Of a DNA stretch of 64,000 bases, positions 7,250-14,380 are shown in pieces. The translations under genes and the position numbers were made by a program. Where the stretch lies: the NCBI GenBank assembly GCA_027320105.1, contig DAHVMA010000088.1:1-64000 (forward strand), written 5' to 3'. The stretch's first letter is position 1. Every line of letters begins with the position of its first letter. Source of the DNA: JAKAQB01 sp027320105. Its GTDB lineage: Bacteria; Actinomycetota; Acidimicrobiia; Acidimicrobiales; Palsa-688. Below the pieces are notes generated by a model. The model had not been told where the DNA came from. It ran no database searches and worked only from the letters and a program-made list of their open reading frames with translations.

Positions 7250-8746
7250 GTGTCTTTGAAGTCGCGAGTGTTCAATACTGCCGATGGGCGTCCAAACATC
7301 TTGATTGTAGTGAGTGACACCTTTCGTCGTGACAATATGGAGTGTTATGGCGGAGATCCCAACCGGACGCCGGCGCTGAACCGGTTTGCAGCCGAGGGAA
7401 AGGTGTTCAAGAGGTTCTACAGCTGCTCGTTTCCCACCGTGCCGGCGCGCGCCGATCTGCTGACCGGCAGGATCGCCTTCACCAGGCAGGGTTGGGGACC
7501 GCTCGAGGCGTCGTGGGGCACCGTTGCCGAGGCGGCGACGGACGCCGGGTACAAGACGATGTGCGTGACGGACGTTCCCTTCCTAATGCGGTCCGGCTTT
7601 GGCTACGATCGCGGCTTCAGTGACTACCTGTGGGTTCGCGGGCAGCCGGACCGGCTGCATCCCGACAGCGCCGCGGACGTTGTCGGGTTGCGGCGGACGG
7701 AAGCTGACCACTGTGCTCCTGCCACCATGCGACTGGCGGCGGAGTGGATGGAGCGACAGGCCGGCCAGAAGAGGGCGACGCCGTTCCTACTCGTAGCGGA
7801 TACGTGGGACCCCCATGAGCCCTGGGACGCTCCTGCCTACTACGTGCGTGAGTTCAGCAGGGAGTACGAGCAACAGGAGGTTCCATACCCGGCATATGCC
7901 AGGATGGGCGCTGCTGGAGCGGCGGCCGAGGACGTGGCGCTCGGCCGTGCCGCCTACCTTGGCAAGACGAAGATGGTGGACCACTGGATCGGGCATCTTC
8001 TCGGACGATTGGATGTGTTCGGGTTCCGTGACAACACAGTGGTGTTCTTCCTGACAGACCACGGGTTCTACTTCGGGGAACACGGATACTTCGGCAAGTC
8101 GATCGGTTGGCGGATCGGACCTGTGACAGAGGATCGGAGCGCCGTGGGGGAGATGGGCCATTCTCCCCTCTACGAGGAGGTGTGCCACATCCCTCTCGTC
8201 GTACGCGCCCCCGGCATCACTCCGGGGGAGATCGACGGGCTGGCATGCATCGCCGACGTCGGAGCGACGGTGCGCGACATTGTGGGTGCGGAGCCGTTGG
8301 GGGAAGGAAGGTCCCTCCTCGCCTCGGAGGGGACTGAGCTGCAAGCTCCGCGGACATTCACCGTCACGTCGTGGCCGATGCACCTGCCGGGCGAGCGTAC
8401 CCGGTCGGTGGATTCTGCAGAGCGGTCATTCAGCGGGTTCATGCCCATGACAGTCACCACCGACCGATGGTCGATGCTGTACTCGAGCGGGGAGGATCCC
8501 GTTGAGCTCTATGACCTCTGGCACGATCCCACACAGGCGTCCGATGTCGCCGAGGCTCATCCGGAGGTTGTGGGCGAGCTGCACGGCCTGTTGGTCTCCT
8601 TCCTGGAGGATGCCTCCTGCCCCGCCGCCTACTTGGCGCCCCGGTCGGTGTTGCCCCCGCGATTCGCCGCAACGGACGGTGCCGCCAGCGGTCACGACGG
8701 GCTGGTTGTGACGCCCCGGGGCGAGGACTTGGCGGCGGATGTCTGA
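7250..8746 (+). CDS. Sulfatase/alkaline-phosphatase-fold hydrolase, Thr variant
   Basis: 498 aa. The N-terminus (RPNILIVVSDTFRRDNMECYGG) carries the family metal-binding Asp23, and TDHGFYFGEHG near residue 270 carries the second metal site. Classical sulfatases have C/S-x-P-x-R-x4-TG, in which the first residue becomes formylglycine. Here it reads T63-V-P-A-R-A-D-L-L-T-G, so Thr63 replaces Cys/Ser and formylglycine cannot form. A Thr nucleophile is typical of phosphatase or phosphodiester members of the superfamily, so the substrate may be a phosphate or phosphonate ester rather than a sulfate. No signal peptide is seen. GTG 7250 is chosen because AGGAGG lies five bases upstream. Linked to the GntR/ABC cassette. 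Confidence 0.85.
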   Translation: MSLKSRVFNTADGRPNILIVVSDTFRRDNMECYGGDPNRTPALNRFAAEGKVFKRFYSCSFPTVPARADLLTGRIAFTRQGWGPLEASWGTVAEAATDAGYKTMCVTDVPFLMRSGFGYDRGFSDYLWVRGQPDRLHPDSAADVVGLRRTEADHCAPATMRLAAEWMERQAGQKRATPFLLVADTWDPHEPWDAPAYYVREFSREYEQQEVPYPAYARMGAAGAAAEDVALGRAAYLGKTKMVDHWIGHLLGRLDVFGFRDNTVVFFLTDHGFYFGEHGYFGKSIGWRIGPVTEDRSAVGEMGHSPLYEEVCHIPLVVRAPGITPGEIDGLACIADVGATVRDIVGAEPLGEGRSLLASEGTELQAPRTFTVTSWPMHLPGERTRSVDSAERSFSGFMPMTVTTDRWSMLYSSGEDPVELYDLWHDPTQASDVAEAHPEVVGELHGLLVSFLEDASCPAAYLAPRSVLPPRFAATDGAASGHDGLVVTPRGEDLAADV

Positions 8747-8896
8747 GACGGCCGGCTGCGTGCGTGGCCGGTGACATCTCGTGCCGACGCCGTCCCCAGG
8801 GGTGGGAGGAGGAGGTGCGCGACCGCCACGTTGGATCGTGCACGGTGCCTCTCCTGGCTCCCGCCGGTGGGGTGGTCGGCTGTGGCGGGGTGAGCT

Positions 8897-9742
8897 TCAG
8901 GCGCCGGCGGCGTGGCGGACCGCTCCGAGCAGGGCCGGCACGAAGCGGTCGGCGGACTCGACGCAGGCGCGGTGGTTGGCTTCTACCTCGAAGACCCGGG
9001 CTCCCGGGATGGCACTGGCGAGGGCGCGCTGGCGCGGCGGTGGGACAGTGCGATCCTCGGTCGTGACCACAACGGCCGTCGGGCGGTCGACCTGCGAGAC
9101 CCAGCGGGTGGCGTCGTAGGCGGCTGTCGCTGCGCCGGCCTGCACGAAGGCGACGGGGCTCCCGTACGAGCTCTCTGCCGCCACCCACGGTGCGACGGTG
9201 CGGGGCCCGCCGCCGGAGCGGCCCAGGCGGCGCAGGCCCTCTTCCCGCAGGGCGGCCGGTACCGTGGCGAGGACCAGAGACAGGCCGATGCCGAGGGCCT
9301 GCATGGCGGCAGGCGGGAGCGTGCCGGCCCCGAGCCGGGCGGCGGTGGCGCACAGGACCAGGCCGCGCACGACGTCGGGATGGCGGCGCCACAGGAGCTG
9401 GGTGACCGGCCCGCCCATGGAGTAGCCGGCGGCGACGACCGGGCCGGTGCCGAGGAGGTCCACGAGGGCGGCCGTGTCGTCGGCGCAGTCCTCGAGCGTG
9501 AAGGGCTTGAGCGAGCGGATACCCCGGCCGTGACCGCGGTGGTCGATGGCGACGACCCGTGCCTCGCGGGCGAGCGGCCGGAAGCAGCGGCACCAGGTCA
9601 GGGCGGCGGTGGAGGTCCAGCCGTGGAGGAGGACCACCGTCGGCGCGCCCGGGCGCGGGCCGCTGTCCCACAGCCACGCCCTGCCCCGGCGGGGGATGGC
9701 GATCCAGTCGCCCGGTGGGAGCGGCGGCCGGACGTCAACCAT
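8897..9742 (-). CDS. Alpha/beta hydrolase
   Basis: 281 aa. Oxyanion region VVLLHGWTSTA, nucleophile elbow GYSMGG with the catalytic Ser, and a late Asp/His region (TTEDRTVPP, EANHRACVE) fit the alpha/beta hydrolase fold. Substrate unknown. ATG 9742 is preceded by TACCGT seven bases upstream and no ribosome binding site, indicating a leaderless transcript. It converges with the sulfatase-fold gene, leaving 150 bp (8747-8896) in which nothing was recognised. Confidence 0.88.
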   Translation of the reverse strand: MVDVRPPLPPGDWIAIPRRGRAWLWDSGPRPGAPTVVLLHGWTSTAALTWCRCFRPLAREARVVAIDHRGHGRGIRSLKPFTLEDCADDTAALVDLLGTGPVVAAGYSMGGPVTQLLWRRHPDVVRGLVLCATAARLGAGTLPPAAMQALGIGLSLVLATVPAALREEGLRRLGRSGGGPRTVAPWVAAESSYGSPVAFVQAGAATAAYDATRWVSQVDRPTAVVVTTEDRTVPPPRQRALASAIPGARVFEVEANHRACVESADRFVPALLGAVRHAAGA

Positions 9743-9749
9743 GACCGGG

Positions 9750-9755
9750 ACGGTA
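9750..9755 (-). promoter_or_regulatory. TACCGT -10 element, leaderless
   Basis: TACCGT on the minus strand, seven bases before the ATG of the alpha/beta hydrolase. Confidence 0.45.
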
Positions 9756-9810
9756 CCGTCACAGGCGCCGCCAGCGGCTGGCGAGCATGGAGACGGTCCT
9801 GCTGCGCGCC

Positions 9811-9843
9811 GACGGCCCGCCCTGAGGGGTGGGGCGGGCCGTC
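9811..9843 (-). terminator. 12-bp perfect hairpin after hsp20
   Basis: GACGGCCCGCCC (9811-9822) pairs perfectly with GGGCGGGCCGTC (9832-9843) around a nine-base loop, 66 bp beyond the hsp20 stop. There is no T-run, as is common for high-GC actinobacterial terminators. Confidence 0.6.
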
Positions 9844-9908
9844 GGGTGCCGGGGGGACGGGTGCTCGGCGGTGGGTCCTACGGCGGCGGATTGTCGAGCG
9901 GTGGGCTC

Positions 9909-10421
9909 TCAGGCGGTGGCGCCGCTGCCGGCCAACTCCTCCTTCTGGCCCTCGGGGGCCGGCATCGACGTGGCGTCGATGGTCGGCGCCGCTGTGGCGC
10001 TCACGCCGATCGACACCTGGACGGGCTGGGGCGGCGAGTAGGCGCCCACGACCCGGACGGTGAGGACGCCGGCGTCGTAGGACGCCGCCAGGCTCTCCGG
10101 CCCGACATGGTCGGGGAGCCGGAACACCCGGCGGAAGCTGCCGTACCGGCGCTCCCTCACGCTGCCGCGCTGGATCTGGGCATCGTTCTGCTGGCGCCGC
10201 TCGCCCCGGATCACCAGGTGGCCCTTCTCCACCTCGACGGTGACATCGCGGGTTGGATCGAGCCCCGGCAGTTCGACCGCCACGACGGCGTCGTCACCGT
10301 CGCGGAAGACCTCGGAGGCGGGCGTCCAGCCTTGGGGCCGATCCGGCTGGTTGCCGAAGACGGTCCGGACGAGTTGCTCGACGTCAGCGAAGGGGTCTTG
10401 CCAGAGGTTGAGCGTGGTCAT
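9909..10421 (-). CDS. Hsp20/alpha-crystallin small heat-shock protein
   Basis: 170 aa. Residues about 35-135 form the alpha-crystallin domain (VFRDGDDAVVAVELPGLDPTRDVTVEVEKGHLVIRGERR, then YGSFRRVFRLPDHV and the closing GVLTVRV). It acts as an ATP-independent holdase for unfolded proteins. The short N-terminal arm and alanine-rich C-terminal tail are normal. A GAGGAG ribosome binding site precedes the ATG. Upstream is an AT-rich promoter region with an imperfect HspR-type (HAIR) inverted repeat, so heat-shock control is likely. Confidence 0.93.
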   Translation of the reverse strand: MTTLNLWQDPFADVEQLVRTVFGNQPDRPQGWTPASEVFRDGDDAVVAVELPGLDPTRDVTVEVEKGHLVIRGERRQQNDAQIQRGSVRERRYGSFRRVFRLPDHVGPESLAASYDAGVLTVRVVGAYSPPQPVQVSIGVSATAAPTIDATSMPAPEGQKEELAGSGATA

Positions 10422-10465
10422 GAGGTTCTCCTCTCACACCGAAGAAACGTACGGTAATGAGTATA

Positions 10466-10492
10466 GCAAAGCCTCAGTCGTTCTATATCAAG
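10466..10492 (-). promoter_or_regulatory. hsp20 promoter with HAIR-like operator
   Basis: On the plus strand CCTCAGT (10472-10478), seven bases, then TATCAAG (10486-10492). This matches the HspR box CTTGAGT-N7-ACTCAAG at 10 of 14 positions with exact spacing. It overlaps a minus-strand TTGATA (-35-like) and lies just upstream of a TATACT/TGCTAT (-10-like) stretch. Function is inferred; no hspR gene is in the window. Confidence 0.45.
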
Positions 10493-11087
10493 TTTCTTGC
10501 TCGGCGTGATGAGACGAGGCCCAGGCCGCGGCGTCGCGTGCCAGTCCGGGGTGGTAACGCCAGCGCAGGAGCTGGCGTTCGGTCGCCTCCTCGTCCTCGC
10601 CCAACTCGACGAGGCTGAGAGCGAGCTGCCGGCACCGGCGGCGCAGATCCTCCTCGGGCACCTCGCGCTCCGCTTGCTGCCAGCGATGATGCGCCTCTTG
10701 CAGGGCAGGGGGCAGGCGATCGGCGTATCGGGCCGGCAGTGGGGGAACCCGCCGGCGGACGGCCAGCTGCGCCTCGCCGGTCCCCATGGCCATGTTGAAC
10801 TGCACCATCCTGTTGACCGTCCGCAGGAAGGCCCCGCTGCGGCCGGTGCTGTCGCCGAGACCGAGCGCCCGGGCAGTCTCGAGCAGCGGCAGATCGAAAC
10901 CGGCGGGCTCGGCGTCGAAGCCCGCCGCCAGCCGCCGCAGCAGCCAGGTGGTGCTCGGTCCGAGCACGCCGAGCCAGAACTTCTCGACGTAGGGCGAGCG
11001 GGGATCGAAGCCGAGCCGATCGATGACCTCGTCGGCCCATGGCGTGATGCGGAGGCGATCGGTGGTGAACGTCAGCAGCGGAGGCAT
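10488..11087 (-). CDS. Conserved actinobacterial protein, unknown function
   Basis: 199 aa, soluble, no signal peptide. The block SPYVEKFWLGVLGPSTTWLLRRLAAGFD near residues 30-60 looks conserved from memory of actinobacterial hypotheticals. The C-terminal half is rich in Arg/Glu helices. No catalytic motif or function could be assigned. ATG 11087 follows a TAACAT element by six bases, suggesting leaderless translation. Its stop codon overlaps the HAIR-like operator of hsp20, 66 bp upstream of hsp20. Confidence 0.8.
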   Translation of the reverse strand: MPPLLTFTTDRLRITPWADEVIDRLGFDPRSPYVEKFWLGVLGPSTTWLLRRLAAGFDAEPAGFDLPLLETARALGLGDSTGRSGAFLRTVNRMVQFNMAMGTGEAQLAVRRRVPPLPARYADRLPPALQEAHHRWQQAEREVPEEDLRRRCRQLALSLVELGEDEEATERQLLRWRYHPGLARDAAAWASSHHAEQET

Positions 11088-11093
11088 GATCTC

Positions 11094-11099
11094 ATGTTA
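11094..11099 (-). promoter_or_regulatory. TAACAT -10 element, leaderless
   Basis: TAACAT on the minus strand, six bases before ATG 11087. Confidence 0.45.
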
Positions 11100-11147
11100 T
11101 CTCATGCAGCTCCGGCTGTCAACTGCCGGCCGGTTGCCTCGTTTCGC

Positions 11148-11444
11148 TCACCAGGCTCCCCGGTGGACCTGGTCGGTGAGCGGCCGGCGCGGCCGTGAGC
11201 GCGCCGACGACCCGGGGCGTTCCCCGGGCTCGGGCCAGCCGAGGACGACGGTGCCGAGGGGCAGCCGTCGGGGGGGAACCCCTAAGGCCGCCATCGTCGA
11301 ACGAGGATCGGCGTGGAGTCGGAGGAACGCCGCGCCCGCCCGGGCGGCCCGCGAGTTCACCCGGTCGACGACCTCCGGCGCCACCGGCCGGTCGAGGAAC
11401 CGGCGGCGCATCCGCCGGCGGGCGAGGAGCTCGTCGAGTTGCAC
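11148..11444 (-). pseudogene. Nitroreductase-family remnant, internal deletion
   Basis: 98 codons from GTG 11444. The first 30 residues (LDELLARRRMRRRFLDRPVAPEVVDRV) match the FMN-binding N-terminus of nitroreductases. The rest (AAFLRLHADPRSTMAALGVPPRRLPLGTVVLGWPEPG..GSSARSRPRRPLTDQVHRGAW) matches the C-terminal end typical of actinobacterial nitroreductases of about 200 aa. The middle 100 or so residues, with the rest of the flavin site and dimer core, are missing without a frameshift. It is therefore probably a deletion remnant. The assignment relies on remembered family sequences. Confidence 0.6.
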
Positions 11445-11514
11445 CAGCAGAGGTTCGCATGCCCGGGAATGTCGACCCAGGAGGTAATGTTTCTGCTCGG
11501 AGAGAGGAGAGCGC

Positions 11515-12696
11515 ATGCCGAGCTTCCGTGACCTGCTGAAGTCGACCAAGGAGCGCATCCGCGAAGTCGACACCTCCGAGGCCGCCGCCGAGGTGGCCGA
11601 GGTGGGCACCGTCGTCATCGACGTGCGAGAGCCCGACGAGTACGAGCAGGGCGCTCTCCCCGGGGCCGTCCACATCCCCCGTGGGCACCTGGAGAGCCAG
11701 GTCGAGGGGCGCATCCCCGACCGCTACGCCCACATCGTGGTCTACTGCGCCGGCGGTACCCGCAGCGCCTTCGCTGCCGACACGCTGACCCAGCTCGGGT
11801 ACGCCGACGTGGCATCGATGGCCGGGGGCTTCAACAAGTGGAAGGACGAGGGACGGCCGTGGCGGACGCCGGCGGTGCTGTCGCCGCACCAGCGCAACCG
11901 CTACCAGCGCCACCTCCTGCTTCCCGAGGTGGACGTGGCCGGCCAGCAGAAGCTGCTCGACTCCAAGGTCCTCCTCATCGGCGCCGGCGGCCTCGGCTCC
12001 CCAGCTGCGCTGTACCTGGCCGCCGCTGGTGTCGGCACGCTCGGCATCCTCGACATGGACGTCGTCGACGCGTCCAACCTCCAGCGCCAGATACTGCACA
12101 ACCTCGACCGCATCGGCGAGCGCAAGGTCGACTCCGCCAAGAAGACCCTCACGGCCATGAACCCCGACGTCGACGTCGTCACCTACGACGTGCGCCTCGG
12201 GGCCGACAACATCCTCGGGATCTTCGCCGGCTACGACGTGGTCGTCGACGGGACCGACAACTTCCCGACCCGCTACCTCGTCAACGACGCCTCCGTGAAG
12301 CTCGACATCCCGGTGGTGCACGGGTCGATCTTCCGCTTCGAGGGTCAGGCGTCGGTGTACATGCCGCACCACGGTCCCTGCTACCGCTGCCAGGTGCCCG
12401 AGCCCCCGCCGGCCGAACTGGCCCCGTCGTGCGCCGAGGCGGGGGTGCTCGGTGTGCTGCCCGGCATCATCGGGTCCGTCCAGGCGATGGAGACGATCAA
12501 GCTCCTCCTCGGCATCGGTGAGCCCCTCGCCGGCCGCCTCCTGGCCTACGACGCCCTCGACGAGAGCTTCCGGACCTTCCGGGTCAACCGGGACCCAGGT
12601 TGCCCGGCGTGCTCCATCCCGCCCGAGCAGCTCGTCATAGCCGAGTACGACGAGCTGTGCATGCCGCACCCGATCGCCCCCCCGCCTGCTGCGTAG
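11515..12696 (+). CDS. moeZ: Rhodanese-MoeB/ThiF fusion (sulfur-carrier adenylyltransferase)
   Basis: 393 aa. Residues about 20-115 are a rhodanese domain with persulfide Cys (VVYCAGGTRS). Residues about 120-393 are a ThiF/MoeB adenylyltransferase with the ATP motif GAGGLGSPAALYLAAAG, DGTDNFPTRYLVND, two zinc CxxC pairs (CYRC and CPAC) and the family Cys in PSCAEAGVLGVLPG. Such enzymes activate the C-terminus of sulfur carrier proteins for molybdopterin, thiamine or cysteine synthesis. The known MoeZ has the rhodanese at the C-terminus; here it is at the N-terminus. ATG 11515 has a GAGAGGAGAG ribosome binding site and a TAATGT -10-like element (11485-11490). Symbol is tentative. Confidence 0.9.
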   Translation: MPSFRDLLKSTKERIREVDTSEAAAEVAEVGTVVIDVREPDEYEQGALPGAVHIPRGHLESQVEGRIPDRYAHIVVYCAGGTRSAFAADTLTQLGYADVASMAGGFNKWKDEGRPWRTPAVLSPHQRNRYQRHLLLPEVDVAGQQKLLDSKVLLIGAGGLGSPAALYLAAAGVGTLGILDMDVVDASNLQRQILHNLDRIGERKVDSAKKTLTAMNPDVDVVTYDVRLGADNILGIFAGYDVVVDGTDNFPTRYLVNDASVKLDIPVVHGSIFRFEGQASVYMPHHGPCYRCQVPEPPPAELAPSCAEAGVLGVLPGIIGSVQAMETIKLLLGIGEPLAGRLLAYDALDESFRTFRVNRDPGCPACSIPPEQLVIAEYDELCMPHPIAPPPAA

Positions 12697-12782
12697 GGGC
12701 ACCTGGGAGCGGCGGCCGCAGTTGTTCTTCACCGAGCCCTGCCTGCCCGGGGTGCGACGGGGGGCCACTGCGGCGAGCACCG

Positions 12783-12788
12783 TAGGCT
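12783..12788 (+). promoter_or_regulatory. TAGGCT -10 element, leaderless
   Basis: TAGGCT, eight bases before the mutase ATG at 12797, with no ribosome binding site. Confidence 0.5.
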
Positions 12789-12796
12789 CTGGGCCC

Positions 12797-14380
12797 ATGG
12801 CCAGCGACGAGCGCCGCACCGATTCGGGCATAACCATCCGTCCGGTTTACCGGGCGGCGGATCTCGCCGGGTGGGACCCCGCCGAGCGTCTCGGCGAGCC
12901 GGGCCAGCCGCCGTACACCCGCGGCATCCACCCGACGATGTACCGCGGCCGGCCGTGGACGATCAGGCAGTACTCCGGGTTTGGCACGGCCGAGTCAACC
13001 AACGAGCGGTGGCGGCTGCTGCTCGCCGCCGGCGGCACGGGCCTCTCGTGCGCGTTCGACCTGCCGACCCAGATGGGGTACGACTCGGACCACCCGCTGG
13101 CGCTGGGCGAGGTGGGTCGGGTCGGCGTCGCGATCGACTCCATCGACGACATGCGGGTCCTGCTCGCCGGCCTCCCCCTGGACCAGGTGACGACGTCGAT
13201 GACGATCAACGCCACCGCCGCCATCCTCCTGCTGCTCTACCAGCTCGTGGCCGAGGAGAACGGGGTCGACCCGGCGCGCCTCGGCGGCACCATCCAGAAC
13301 GACATCCTGAAGGAGTACGTGGCCCGGGGCACCTACATCTTCCCGCCCCGGCCGTCGATGCGGATCGTGACCGACACCTTCGCCTACTGCCGGCGGCACC
13401 TCCCATCGTGGAACACGATCTCCATCTCCGGCTACCACATCCGGGAGGCCGGTTCCACGGCCGTGCAGGAGATCGCATTCACCCTCGCCAACGGCATCGC
13501 TTACGTGCAGGCCGCCGTGGGCGCCGGCCTCCCCGTCGACGAGCTCGCCCCCCGCCTGAGCTTCTTCTGGAACGCCCACAACAACCTCTTCGAGGAGGTC
13601 GCCAAGTTCCGGGCAGCGAGGCGGATGTGGGCGCGGATCATGGCGGAGCGGTTTGGGGCGACCGACCCGAGGAGCCTGCTGCTGCGCTTCCACGCGCAGA
13701 CCGGCGGCTCCACGCTCACCGCCCAGCAACCGGAGAACAACATGGTGCGGGTGACCCTGCAGTCCCTCGCCGCCGTGCTGGGCGGGACCCAGAGCCTGCA
13801 CGCCAACGGCTTCGACGAGGCGCTCGGGCTTCCGACCGAGCGAGCGGCGCGCATCGCCCTGCGCACCCAGCAGATCATCGCCAACGAGTCGGGGGTCGCC
13901 GACACCGTCGACCCTCTCGCCGGCTCCTACTTCGTCGAGACCCTCACCGACGCCATCGAGGCAGCGGCGTGGTCCTACCTCGACAAGATCGATGGGATGG
14001 GTGGTGCGGTGGCTGCCATCGAGGCCGGCTACGTGCAACAGGAGATCGAGCAGGCCGCCTACGAGCACGCCACCGCCGTCGACCGGGGCGACAAGGTGGT
14101 CGTCGGCGTGAACCGCTTCGGCGACGGCGAGCCGACGACCGCCGAGGTGTTCCCAATCGACCCGTCCCTAGAGGACCACCAGATCGCCCGGGTGCGCCAG
14201 ACACGGGCCTCGCGTGACGGCGGCGCCGTCACCGCTGCCCTCGCCGACGTGGCGGCCGCCGCCCGCGGCACGCAGAACCTCCTGGTGCCGATGAAGGAGG
14301 CGCTCCGGCGCCGTGCCACGCTCGGCGAGATCAGCGACGTCCTCCGGGAGGAGCTCGGTGTCCACAGCGCCGCGCGCTGA
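12797..14380 (+). CDS. Acyl-CoA (methylmalonyl-CoA) mutase large subunit
   Basis: 527 aa. This is the TIM-barrel substrate domain of B12-dependent acyl-CoA mutases (CAFDLPTQMGYDSDHPLALGEVG, TIQNDILKEYVARGTYIFPP, SISGYHIREAGSTAVQE, AQTGGSTLTAQQPENNMVR). The cobalamin-binding domain is absent, so it needs a separate small subunit not found in this window. At the two positions that separate methylmalonyl- from isobutyryl-CoA mutases it has Tyr59 (RQYSG) and Arg189 (PSMRIV), the methylmalonyl-type pair. Proximity to the biotin-carboxylase alpha chain also favours propionyl/methylmalonyl metabolism. Related IcmA/HcmA/ethylmalonyl mutases remain possible. Its 3' end overlaps lpdA by 23 bases. Confidence 0.9.
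   Translation: MASDERRTDSGITIRPVYRAADLAGWDPAERLGEPGQPPYTRGIHPTMYRGRPWTIRQYSGFGTAESTNERWRLLLAAGGTGLSCAFDLPTQMGYDSDHPLALGEVGRVGVAIDSIDDMRVLLAGLPLDQVTTSMTINATAAILLLLYQLVAEENGVDPARLGGTIQNDILKEYVARGTYIFPPRPSMRIVTDTFAYCRRHLPSWNTISISGYHIREAGSTAVQEIAFTLANGIAYVQAAVGAGLPVDELAPRLSFFWNAHNNLFEEVAKFRAARRMWARIMAERFGATDPRSLLLRFHAQTGGSTLTAQQPENNMVRVTLQSLAAVLGGTQSLHANGFDEALGLPTERAARIALRTQQIIANESGVADTVDPLAGSYFVETLTDAIEAAAWSYLDKIDGMGGAVAAIEAGYVQQEIEQAAYEHATAVDRGDKVVVGVNRFGDGEPTTAEVFPIDPSLEDHQIARVRQTRASRDGGAVTAALADVAAAARGTQNLLVPMKEALRRRATLGEISDVLREELGVHSAAR

Noticed and set aside
11119..12837. 572-codon minus-strand frame opposite the rhodanese-MoeB gene
   Set aside because: Gly/Val/Asp-rich shadow; the plus-strand protein has all family motifs. 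Only the small nitroreductase remnant in a different minus frame was kept.
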